This document shows, in pieces, positions 1 to 5,774 of a DNA stretch of 7,373 nt (position 1 is the stretch's first letter; every line of letters begins with the position of its first letter). The notes beneath the pieces were generated by a model. That model made no database searches. It worked only from the letters and a program-made list of their open reading frames with translations, and had not been told where the DNA came from. This DNA comes from Anaerolineales bacterium. GTDB lineage: Bacteria > Chloroflexota > Anaerolineae > Anaerolineales > UBA6663. The position numbers and the translations under genes are program-made. The stretch covers positions 1 through 7,373 of the forward strand of contig JAEURM010000095.1 in assembly GCA_016789245.1 (NCBI GenBank), written 5' to 3'.

Positions 1-1095
1 CTCCACCGTGCCAAAGCCGCCTTGTGGGAGTAATTGGCGCAGGCCGGAGCCATCCGGCTTGATGAGGGCCAAACCATTATTGTTGCTGTAAAAGGCCATG
101 TGCTGGCCGTCCGGCGCAAAATCCCCAAACAAGGCAATATCAAAAATCTCGGTGAGCCGCTTGGCTTCTCCACCGGCCACGGGCACAATCCACCAATCCG
201 AAGGCACATTATGCGCGGAGGCAATTTGCACGCCGGTGAGCCAATCTATCCAACTTAGTTTTGGTGAAACGCCCGCTGAAACCGCGCCAAAGATGATGTT
301 CTGCCCATCTGGCGTAAACAGCGGCGCATCCACCGCCGGAAACACCGTGCTATCAATCAGCAGGCGTTTGTTGGAACCATCCGCGTTGGCCACCCACAGT
401 GCATTTTCAAACGTCACCGGGTCAACGGAAGCGTAAGCCAGTTGTTGGCCATCCGTGGAAAGCCGTGGCCAAAAGGCATCGGTCACAATTAATTCAGGCG
501 TGCCGTTGGGGTAAGCCACACGCTCAATGTTGTACTGAATGGTGTTCTGGGGCGGGTCTGTTTGCGGAACCGGAACCAGCGTGAGATGAGCGTAATAGAT
601 ATATTGCCCATCGGGTGACCAGACAGGGCTGAAGTATGACTCTTTGGGTTGGGGCCGCTCTAAAAAGGGTTGTGGCGGCGTGGAGCCATCCAACGGCATC
701 AAATACAAATCACTGTAGCCAAATTGAACTTGGCCAGCAGGCGGTGGCGGTGCATAAGCGGCCACCAACATTTGCCCATCCGGCGCAACCGAAACGGCGT
801 TCACCCAAGAGTTGCTGGGGTCTTCTGGCGCAAACACGGTGCGCAAGGTGCTGGCCGTGAGATTGAGTTCCCACACGCCGCCTTGTGATTGTGAAAAAAT
901 CAGCCGCCCACTGAGATTTAAATCTGACCAAGTGTTGGTAACGGACTTACCGCCTAATACCGGCGCGGCGGTGATTTGTGGTGCGGTGGTGGGGGCGCTA
1001 GCTGGCGTGGGCGCCACGGCGGTGGTAGAAGCCGTGCACGCCGCTCCGCACATGAGCAGAACACTGGTTAAGAAGGATTTGGCTTTTGAGTTCAT
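1..1095 (-). CDS. Putative lipoprotein with TolB/WD40-like beta-propeller repeats (3' end beyond the window)
   Basis: The frame is open from an ATG at 1093-1095 to the left edge, 365 codons with no stop, so the C-terminus is missing. The N-terminus has a basic start (MNSKAK), a hydrophobic stretch at residues 8-19 and a lipobox-like GAAC ending at Cys20, which suggests export and lipid anchoring outside the membrane. A Thr/Ala/Pro-rich linker follows (about 21-47). The rest carries five propeller signatures: APDGQ (104-108), SPDGQ (160-164), STDGQ (213-217), TPDGQ (261-265) and APDGQ (327-331), spaced 48-66 residues apart. Between them are TolB-like strands such as LWVANADGSNKRLL (233-246) and LALIKPDGSGLRQLL (342-356). 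This matches PD40/WD40-like proteins, usually of unknown ligand and partner. No specific function can be given. It lies 167 bp after the glycosylase gene and is probably transcribed separately. No clear Shine-Dalgarno precedes the ATG. The propeller is unmistakable; the lipobox is imperfect (Gly at -3). Confidence 0.88.
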   Translation of the reverse strand, partial: MNSKAKSFLTSVLLMCGAACTASTTAVAPTPASAPTTAPQITAAPVLGGKSVTNTWSDLNLSGRLIFSQSQGGVWELNLTASTLRTVFAPEDPSNSWVNAVSVAPDGQMLVAAYAPPPPAGQVQFGYSDLYLMPLDGSTPPQPFLERPQPKESYFSPVWSPDGQYIYYAHLTLVPVPQTDPPQNTIQYNIERVAYPNGTPELIVTDAFWPRLSTDGQQLAYASVDPVTFENALWVANADGSNKRLLIDSTVFPAVDAPLFTPDGQNIIFGAVSAGVSPKLSWIDWLTGVQIASAHNVPSDWWIVPVAGGEAKRLTEIFDIALFGDFAPDGQHMAFYSNNNGLALIKPDGSGLRQLLPQGGFGTVE

Positions 1096-1102
1096 GCCGT
1101 AA

Positions 1103-1131
1103 AGTGTAACGGAAGCGCCGCTACTCTACAA
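1103..1131 (-). promoter_or_regulatory. Weak sigma70-like promoter candidate for the lipoprotein gene
   Basis: On the minus strand TTGTAG (1126-1131, about 3/6 match to the -35 consensus) and TACACT (1103-1108, 4/6 match to the -10 consensus) are separated by exactly 17 bases. The -10 box ends only 7 bases before the ATG, so transcription would start at or next to the start codon. This fits the lack of a ribosome binding site and would make the mRNA leaderless. The matches are weak and could be chance. Confidence 0.22.
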
Positions 1132-1138
1132 ATGAGCA

Positions 1139-1242
1139 TGTCACTGCGAGCGAGCGTATGTGGCGAACGGAGTAGTCTCAGAAAGAAAACGAGCCTCTAC
1201 TTTAGGCGATTGCTTCGCCGCTAATCGCGGCTCACAATGACA
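1139..1242. repeat. Imperfect palindromic intergenic repeat of the GTCATTGCGAG type
   Basis: The termini TGTCACTGCGAGC (1139-1151) and GCTCACAATGACA (1230-1242) are inverted copies that match at 11 of 13 positions. Inside the right half is a smaller hairpin, GGCGA (1205-1209) with TCGCC (1215-1219) around a five-base loop, and the words GATTGCTTCGCC. From memory, GTCATTGCGAG...GATTGCTTCG elements are scattered between genes in many unrelated bacterial genomes. The copy here is degenerate. It fills most of the 167-bp gap between the glycosylase and lipoprotein genes and contains no open reading frame of note. It has no T-run that would make it an intrinsic terminator. Confidence 0.6.
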
Positions 1243-1248
1243 ATTCCG

Positions 1249-1269
1249 TTAACCCCTAATCTCTAATCC
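1249..1269. repeat. Three tandem heptamers across the glycosylase stop codon
   Basis: Three adjoining 7-base units, TTAACCC (1249-1255), CTAATCT (1256-1262) and CTAATCC (1263-1269), share a CTAAYC-like core. The TAG stop of the glycosylase gene (1263-1265) lies in the last unit, so the run begins inside the coding end and continues into the gap. The period and T-A-A-T core resemble the longer heptamer array at 6564-6629, which also spans a gene's stop codon. With only three units, chance is possible. Confidence 0.4.
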
Positions 1270-2150
1270 CCATGCTCCCCCGCATAATCCCAAAACCAAA
1301 AGGCCAGCGCCTTGTACTTGCCCCACCTTTCAAACACCGCATTGATTTCTTTCTCGCCCACTGGTTGGCCGCCGAAGAAGCCGTTGGAAACCGCGCTCAC
1401 GGCTTCCGTATCTACACCGATAAAATCATAACGGCCCAGAAAACCTAATAATGTAGCGGCGGCGTACGGGCCAATGCCGGGCAAGGCCAAAAGGTCTTTG
1501 CGCACTTCAAGGGTGGGGCGCTCAGCCTCCAGCAAACTTGCCAAATTAATCTCACCAGAGGCTACGCCGCGTGCCAGCTTGAGCAGATACGGCGCACGGT
1601 AGCCCAAGCCGAGTTTGCGGAGCGTACTTTCGCGGCTCCGGGCAATTTTCTTCGCTGTAGGGAAGGCTTTTAGTGCGCTATCACCGGGCCACGGCTCACC
1701 AAAATAATTCACCAATTGCGCGGCCAGCCGTTTAGTGCCCGCCCATTGAATGTTGGTGGTGAGCATCACCTTCACCACATCTTCCCACAATGAACCGGAA
1801 CGAAGTAGGCGGCCATAAGCTTTGGGCCGGCAGTGCGCCAGCCGTGGCTCTTTATCGGCCAGCGCGTAAAACTCAGCGTAATCGGCTTCAAGGTTAAACA
1901 TCCAACCCAGCACAGCGCGCAAATACGCTTCTTGGGGTTTGCCAACGCGGCGCGGCACACTCACGCGCACGCCGCCCGGTTCTCCGGTAATGGCAACGGG
2001 CGTAATCAAATTACTGTGTAACTGCAGAACGGTGTTCAGCGTGAGCGCATCCTCATCCCACGCAAACGGCGTAAGTTGATACCACCCGTGTGATTTCACC
2101 ACCGCTAAAAAATCAAACGGCGCACGGGCAACAAGACTAAAACTTGGCAT
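1263..2150 (-). CDS. HhH-GPD superfamily DNA glycosylase (AlkA/OGG1-like base excision repair enzyme)
   Basis: The 295-residue protein has the layout of the AlkA/OGG family: an N-terminal beta-rich domain (about 1-75), a helical domain beginning near 80, the helix-hairpin-helix LPGIGPYAA at 223-231, and the catalytic aspartate candidate Asp247 in GVDTEAV. The segment GRLLRSGSLWEDVVKVMLTT (113-132) resembles the conserved first helix of the HhH-GPD core. Such enzymes flip a damaged base out of DNA and cut its N-glycosidic bond. Bifunctional OGG1-type enzymes carry a lysine in the hairpin; here that position is Tyr229, so a monofunctional enzyme is more likely. No C-terminal four-cysteine iron-sulphur motif is present, unlike MutY/Nth. 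The ATG at 2148-2150 lies 15 bp after the deaminase stop, with a weak AAGG about 12 bases upstream, so it is probably co-transcribed. The substrate (alkylated or oxidised purine) cannot be told from the sequence. Confidence 0.88.
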   Translation of the reverse strand: MPSFSLVARAPFDFLAVVKSHGWYQLTPFAWDEDALTLNTVLQLHSNLITPVAITGEPGGVRVSVPRRVGKPQEAYLRAVLGWMFNLEADYAEFYALADKEPRLAHCRPKAYGRLLRSGSLWEDVVKVMLTTNIQWAGTKRLAAQLVNYFGEPWPGDSALKAFPTAKKIARSRESTLRKLGLGYRAPYLLKLARGVASGEINLASLLEAERPTLEVRKDLLALPGIGPYAAATLLGFLGRYDFIGVDTEAVSAVSNGFFGGQPVGEKEINAVFERWGKYKALAFWFWDYAGEHGD

Positions 2151-2165
2151 TGGTTTGTGAGCGCC

Positions 2166-3578
2166 TTATTCGCCGTTCACCATTGCGTGCGCAATTTGGT
2201 TGTGGCGTTCAACTAAGCGGCCCGTATCCACGGTGAGCATTTGCCCATCTTTCACAATCACGCGGCCTTGCACCACTGTGAGCGCTGAACTTTGTGGCGC
2301 ACAGAACAGCACGGCGGCTACTGGGTCATGCCATGCACCCGCAAAATCTAAATGGTTTAGATTGATAGCGAAGAAATCCGCGCATTTGCCCACTTCTAGT
2401 GAGCCAATGTCATCGCGGCCTAGCACCGCCGCTCCGCCGCGCGTGGCCAGCTCCAGCACTTCGCGGGCCGTTATTTGCGGTGGCAAACCCGTAATCGCCG
2501 AGAGCGGTGTGCCGCCCAACATGTGCCGCCGTTGTTCTTCGGCCAAGCCTAACCGCGCCAATAACATGGCCTGCCGCGCTTCCGCCAATAAATGTGAGCC
2601 ATCATTGCTGGCCGAGCCATCTACGCCGAGGCCTACTTTTACGCCAGCGGCGCGCATTTTTTGTACAGGCGCAATGCCAGAGGCCAGCCGCATGTTGCTA
2701 GACGGGCAGTGCGCCACGCCACAGCCGGTGTGCGCATACACGCCAATTTCAGCATCATTTACATGCACCGAGTGGGCAAACCATACTTCATTGCCCAGCC
2801 ATTCCACTTGCTCCATGTACGCCACCGGTTTGTGGCCAAACTTCTGTAAGCAAAATTCTTCTTCATCTAAGGTTTCAGCCAGATGCGTGTGCAAAGCCAC
2901 TTTGTACGAACGGGCCAGCCGTGCGGACTCACGCATCAAATCTCCAGTGACGGAAAACGGCGAGCAGGGGGCCAGCACCACTCTCAGCAAAGCGCCTCGG
3001 CGCGGGTCATGGTATTGCTCAATCAGCCGCTGTGAGTCTCGGAGAATAAAATCTTCACTTTCCACACATTGGTCTGGTGGCAGGCCGCCTTGGCTCTCGC
3101 CCAAACTCATACTGCCGCGTGAGGCATGAAAGCGCACGCCCGTGGCCAACGCCGCTTCAATTTGGTTATCTAAACGGCACCCGTTGGGGAAAATGTATAA
3201 ATGGTCTGAGGCGGTGGTACAGCCGGAAAGCGCCAACTCACTCAAGCCCACCTGCGTGGAAACACGCACGGCTTCCGGCGTGAGCCGCGCCCAAATGGGA
3301 TAGAGCGTCACCAACCAGTGAAACAAATCCGCATCTTGCGCGGCGGGCACAGCGCGAGTGAGCGTTTGATATAAGTGGTGGTGCGTATTCACCAGGCCGG
3401 GCAAAACTACATGCCCACGTAAATCTAGCACTTCATCCGCTGTGGTGGGTAATTCTGCGCCGGGGCCAACTTGTTGAATAAAGCCATCCCGCACAAACAG
3501 GCCGCCCTCAGCAATTTCGCGGCGTTGGGCATCCATGGTAACGAGCACGTGGGCGTTTTTGATTAATAATGTAGACAT
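2166..3578 (-). CDS. Amidohydrolase of the 8-oxoguanine deaminase type
   Basis: This 470-residue cytosolic metal-dependent hydrolase belongs to the SsnA/AtzB/TrzN/guanine deaminase group (COG0402). Metal-site motifs are all visible: HxH at His66/His68 (NTHHHLYQ), HTHLAET (230-236, His232 as ligand and Glu235 as acid/base), WFAHSVH with His269, and GVDGSASND with Asp320. The segments LTRAVPAAQDADLF (73-86), TLYPIWARLTPE (91-102) and SRGSMSLGESQGGLPPD (153-169) are those I associate with 8-oxoguanine deaminase (8-oxoguanine + water to urate + ammonia) as opposed to plain guanine deaminase. A related aminohydrolase such as an s-triazine or pterin deaminase is the main alternative. I chose the ATG at 3576-3578 (MSTLLIKNAHVLVTMD), which begins at the usual first strand. 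A TTG at 3636-3638 would add 20 residues encoded by an intergenic repeat. No strong ribosome binding site precedes the ATG. The gene follows the threonine synthase-like gene after 83 bp and precedes the glycosylase by 15 bp. Confidence 0.88.
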   Translation of the reverse strand: MSTLLIKNAHVLVTMDAQRREIAEGGLFVRDGFIQQVGPGAELPTTADEVLDLRGHVVLPGLVNTHHHLYQTLTRAVPAAQDADLFHWLVTLYPIWARLTPEAVRVSTQVGLSELALSGCTTASDHLYIFPNGCRLDNQIEAALATGVRFHASRGSMSLGESQGGLPPDQCVESEDFILRDSQRLIEQYHDPRRGALLRVVLAPCSPFSVTGDLMRESARLARSYKVALHTHLAETLDEEEFCLQKFGHKPVAYMEQVEWLGNEVWFAHSVHVNDAEIGVYAHTGCGVAHCPSSNMRLASGIAPVQKMRAAGVKVGLGVDGSASNDGSHLLAEARQAMLLARLGLAEEQRRHMLGGTPLSAITGLPPQITAREVLELATRGGAAVLGRDDIGSLEVGKCADFFAINLNHLDFAGAWHDPVAAVLFCAPQSSALTVVQGRVIVKDGQMLTVDTGRLVERHNQIAHAMVNGE

Positions 3579-3590
3579 TTTTTGTATGGG

Positions 3591-3670
3591 AACGCTGAAC
3601 ACGCTGAGAAGCGCTGATGGCGCTGAAACAATCAGCAAATATCAGTGCTTCGTCTGCGTCATCAGCGCGC
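3591..3670. repeat. Dyad of roughly 10-bp CGCTGA / TCAGCG units between genes
   Basis: Four direct units (A/G)CGCTGA start at 3592, 3601, 3611 and 3620, followed by copies in the opposite orientation: ATCAGCA (3631), ATCAGTG (3641), a diverged CGTCTGCGTC (3651-3660) and ATCAGCG (3661). The arms GCGCTGATG (3611-3619) and CATCAGCGC (3660-3668) are a perfect 9-bp inverted repeat. The element fills the 83-bp gap between the threonine synthase-like and deaminase genes and covers the TGA stop of the former (3662-3664). No T-run follows the stem on the coding strand, so a terminator role is not supported. From memory, similar ATCAGCG/ATCTGCG decamers are scattered through many environmental bacterial genomes. 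Confidence 0.6.
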
Positions 3671-4933
3671 TAGCTCTTTCTTCAATGCTTCTAAACTCGG
3701 CTCAAGGCGCGTGGCTTCACCGGCGGCGCGTAGAGCGCTTTTTACATCTTTTAGGCCGTTGCCGGTATTGACGACGACGACGGACGAATTGGGCGCGAGT
3801 AGATTGTGGTGTACGGCTTTGACCAGGCCAGCATACGCTGTGGCGGCGGCTGGCTCGGCAAACACGGCGGCGCGGCGCGCTAACTGCCGCATGGCTTCTA
3901 AAATTTCGTCATCGCTCACGGTGAGGTATAGGCCGTCCGTTTCCCGCGCGGCACGCACGGCCCGCACCCCATCGCGGGGTAGGCCAACGGAAATGCTATC
4001 GGCAATCGTATCCGCTGGGCGCGCTTGCAAATCTTCACCGCCGCTTTGCCACAACTCAAATACTGCCCGCGCACCTTCCGCTTGCACGCCAATCAGTTTA
4101 GGCAAACGTTCAATCCAGCCCAGCGCCAATAAATCTTTAAAGCCTTTCCAAATGCCAGTGATGATGTTGCCATCACCTACAGAAACAAAAACGTAATCGG
4201 GTACGGCCCAAAGATTATTAGCGAATTGGTTAGTAGAGAATTGTTCGGCAATTTCAAACGCCGCCGTTTTCTTGCCTTCCACGGTGAAGGGGTTGTAGCC
4301 CGTACTGCGGCAATACCAGCCAAATGCGTGCGCGGCTTTCAGGCTCAAATCCACCGCATCATCATACGAGCCATTGACTAAAAATACTTGTGCGCCAAAC
4401 ATCAGTAGTTGCGCCACTTTGGCTTGCGGCGCGGTGTGCGGCACAAAAATCACGTTGGGTAGGCCCACGCTGGCCGCCATGCCTGCCAACGCCGCCGCCG
4501 CGTTGCCAGAGGAAGCAGTGGTGATAGTTTGCACGCCTAACTCCAAGGCGCGTGCTACCACTACGGCGCTGGCGCGGTCTTTGAAAGACGCGGTGGGGTT
4601 GCGGCCATCATCTTTGATGTGCAGTGAGCGCAGACCCAAATCACTGGAAAGGCGCGACGCGTGGATGAGGGGTGTGCCGCCAGCGGTGCGAAACGGTGTG
4701 CTAGCAAACCCCGTCTCATTCACTGGCAAGAGCGGCAAGTAGCGCCAGAGTGAGTTATCCCGCGCGGCGGCAATTTGCGTGGGTGCGGTGTGGCGGTTGA
4801 TGGCGGCATAATCTAAGCGCACATCTAAGTTGCCGTTCTCACCGCACTTGGAACAGGTGTAAACAATTTCGTGCGGTGCGTAGGTATATTGTGCGCCACA
4901 CAGAGAGCATTGGTAGCCGAGGATATGAGTCAT
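3662..4933 (-). CDS. thrC: Threonine synthase-like PLP-dependent lyase
   Basis: The 423-residue protein is a fold-type II PLP enzyme. An N-terminal zinc ribbon is formed by CxxC at Cys9/Cys12 and CxxC at Cys27/Cys30. The PLP lysine is Lys118 in NPTASFKDRAS, SSGNAAAALAG (141-151) is the usual substrate and cofactor loop, VGDGN (252-256) resembles the phosphate-binding loop, and NTGNGLKD (389-396) matches the TGxGLKD ending typical of threonine synthase. Threonine synthase converts O-phosphohomoserine to threonine in the cytosol. Length and motifs fit the zinc-ribbon class of ThrC found in many bacteria and archaea. The ATG (4931-4933) overlaps the yqeC stop as ATGA, so the two are probably translationally coupled. 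The odd point is context: no hom or thrB gene is visible, and the neighbours are purine and molybdenum-hydroxylase genes. A related catabolic enzyme, for example a threonine/serine or diaminopropionate ammonia-lyase-like activity, remains possible, so the symbol is tentative. Confidence 0.85.
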   Translation of the reverse strand: MTHILGYQCSLCGAQYTYAPHEIVYTCSKCGENGNLDVRLDYAAINRHTAPTQIAAARDNSLWRYLPLLPVNETGFASTPFRTAGGTPLIHASRLSSDLGLRSLHIKDDGRNPTASFKDRASAVVVARALELGVQTITTASSGNAAAALAGMAASVGLPNVIFVPHTAPQAKVAQLLMFGAQVFLVNGSYDDAVDLSLKAAHAFGWYCRSTGYNPFTVEGKKTAAFEIAEQFSTNQFANNLWAVPDYVFVSVGDGNIITGIWKGFKDLLALGWIERLPKLIGVQAEGARAVFELWQSGGEDLQARPADTIADSISVGLPRDGVRAVRAARETDGLYLTVSDDEILEAMRQLARRAAVFAEPAAATAYAGLVKAVHHNLLAPNSSVVVVNTGNGLKDVKSALRAAGEATRLEPSLEALKKELAR

Positions 4934-5706
4934 AAGGTTTCTTCAATGGAAACAATTTTTTGAACGGGCAGGGCGTTTTGAGCATTGGCAAGGAGCACTT
5001 GCGTCAGGCGGGCATGTTGCGCCAACAAGGCGGCCAACTCTAAAACAGGCGCAGGCTGGGCGGCAACTTTTTCTATCTTGTTGATGAGCACACTAACTAT
5101 GGCCTGCGCGGGAACGCTTTTTAGGCCGCCGCTGGGATGAGTGAGCGTACGGGCGATGATGGCTGGCGTGAGCGGTGTGCCCAGCGGCGCGCCCGTAAGT
5201 TGGCTCACTAACTCCGCGCGGTGCACGTGCTCGTCCGTTAACGGCTGGCCAAGCGCATCTGCGCCCACCACGATAATGACGTGCGTGGTTTCCGGTGGGA
5301 TGACGGGCTCATGCGCGGCAGGGGCTTTGAAGGGCCGCATCCGTGAGCCATCCGCTTCCATGATGATGGGCACGGTTGGAAAATCACGCCGCAGTTGCGC
5401 CACAAATTCTACGCTAACGCCAGTGGCTTTGCCGCTGGAATTTTCCACTTCGCCAATCACCAATAACTGCTGGTGGGCTTCCAGTTGGGCTTGAATTATT
5501 TCCTTGGTGGCTTCAGCGGCCAGCAAATGCACCGGCGCCAGTTTAATTTGCGCGGCAAAGATGCGGGTGGTGGTGGTAACAATAGCTTGCCCGCCACCGG
5601 CCACAATTTCTGCCGCCAGCCGGAACATAGCCGTGGTTTTTCCGCCACCGCCCACAAAGGCCACAATATCCGAGTTGGTTATCTGTAGAGCTTCTGTTAG
5701 TTTCAA
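4930..5706 (-). CDS. yqeC: YqeC-type accessory protein of selenium-dependent molybdenum hydroxylases
   Basis: The 258-residue protein begins with a nucleotide-binding P-loop, VGGGGKTT (18-25), followed by VTTTTRIF (43-50), IIMEADGSRMRPFKAP (114-129) and VVGADALGQPL (146-156), with LINKIE (207-212) in the position of a GTPase-like NKxD. This order is the YqeC family, which occurs with YqeB next to molybdenum hydroxylases that need a labile selenium cofactor. Its exact reaction is not established; a nucleotide-dependent step in cofactor maturation is inferred. The start is a TTG (5704-5706): an in-frame TGA lies four codons upstream (5716-5718), and the TTG places the P-loop at the usual distance from the N-terminus. 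A GGTGAG ribosome binding site sits 8 bases upstream. A strong hairpin separates this gene from yqeB, and its last codons overlap the next gene by 4 bp. Confidence 0.87.
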   Translation of the reverse strand: MKLTEALQITNSDIVAFVGGGGKTTAMFRLAAEIVAGGGQAIVTTTTRIFAAQIKLAPVHLLAAEATKEIIQAQLEAHQQLLVIGEVENSSGKATGVSVEFVAQLRRDFPTVPIIMEADGSRMRPFKAPAAHEPVIPPETTHVIIVVGADALGQPLTDEHVHRAELVSQLTGAPLGTPLTPAIIARTLTHPSGGLKSVPAQAIVSVLINKIEKVAAQPAPVLELAALLAQHARLTQVLLANAQNALPVQKIVSIEETL

Positions 5707-5714
5707 GCTAAAGG

Positions 5715-5720
5715 CTCACC
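5715..5720 (-). promoter_or_regulatory. Ribosome binding site supporting the TTG start of yqeC
   Basis: On the minus strand GGTGAG lies 8 bases before the TTG start codon. It supports a non-ATG start, for which the frame offers no alternative after the in-frame TGA at 5716-5718. The site begins two bases after the end of the 5723-5770 hairpin, so folding may affect its access. Confidence 0.5.
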
Positions 5721-5722
5721 GC

Positions 5723-5770
5723 GAAGACGCAAAGTCCACCAAGTTTCTCCTTGGTGCTCTTTGCGTCTTC
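5723..5770. repeat. Near-perfect 48-base hairpin (REP-like repeat) between yqeB and yqeC
   Basis: GAAGACGCAAAG (5723-5734) and CTTTGCGTCTTC (5759-5770) form a perfect 12-bp outer stem. After a two-by-two internal loop, CACCAAG (5737-5743) and CTTGGTG (5750-5756) form a perfect 7-bp inner stem around a six-base loop (5744-5749). It occupies 48 of the 68 bases between the genes. No T-run follows on either strand within a few bases of the stem, so it is not a classical terminator. From memory, the words CTTTGCGTCTT(C/T)GCG occur as dispersed intergenic repeats in many environmental bacteria. Confidence 0.75.
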
Positions 5771-5774
5771 ACGA

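Noticed and set aside
34..1102. Several short plus-strand frames of 60-110 codons and one short minus-strand frame at the left end
   Set aside because: All lie over or antisense to the lipoprotein frame at 1-1095, whose lipobox and five PDGQ-type motifs show which frame is real.
2200..3129. Plus-strand open frame of 309 codons opposite the deaminase gene
   Set aside because: The minus-strand frame holds a complete set of metal-binding motifs; the plus-strand product is a Ser/Thr/Cys-rich shadow.
3579..3638. Upstream TTG start that would lengthen the deaminase by 20 residues
   Set aside because: The added residues are encoded by the CGCTGA repeat array and read as a repetitive, unconserved tail; the ATG at 3578 begins at the family's first strand.
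1139..3670. CRISPR-like array suggested by the several short repeats
   Set aside because: No direct repeats of 23-40 bases with regular unique spacers are present, and no cas gene is in the window.
5716..5748. AAGGAG-like word in the hairpin loop followed by a TTG mini-frame of eight codons before yqeC
   Set aside because: It lies wholly inside the repeat, the word is a by-product of the CTCCTTGG repeat sequence, and eight codons give no support for translation.
5723..5770. Hairpin as an intrinsic terminator between yqeB and yqeC
   Set aside because: On the coding strand it is followed by GCGGTGAGCC, not a T-run, and the flanking genes belong together functionally.
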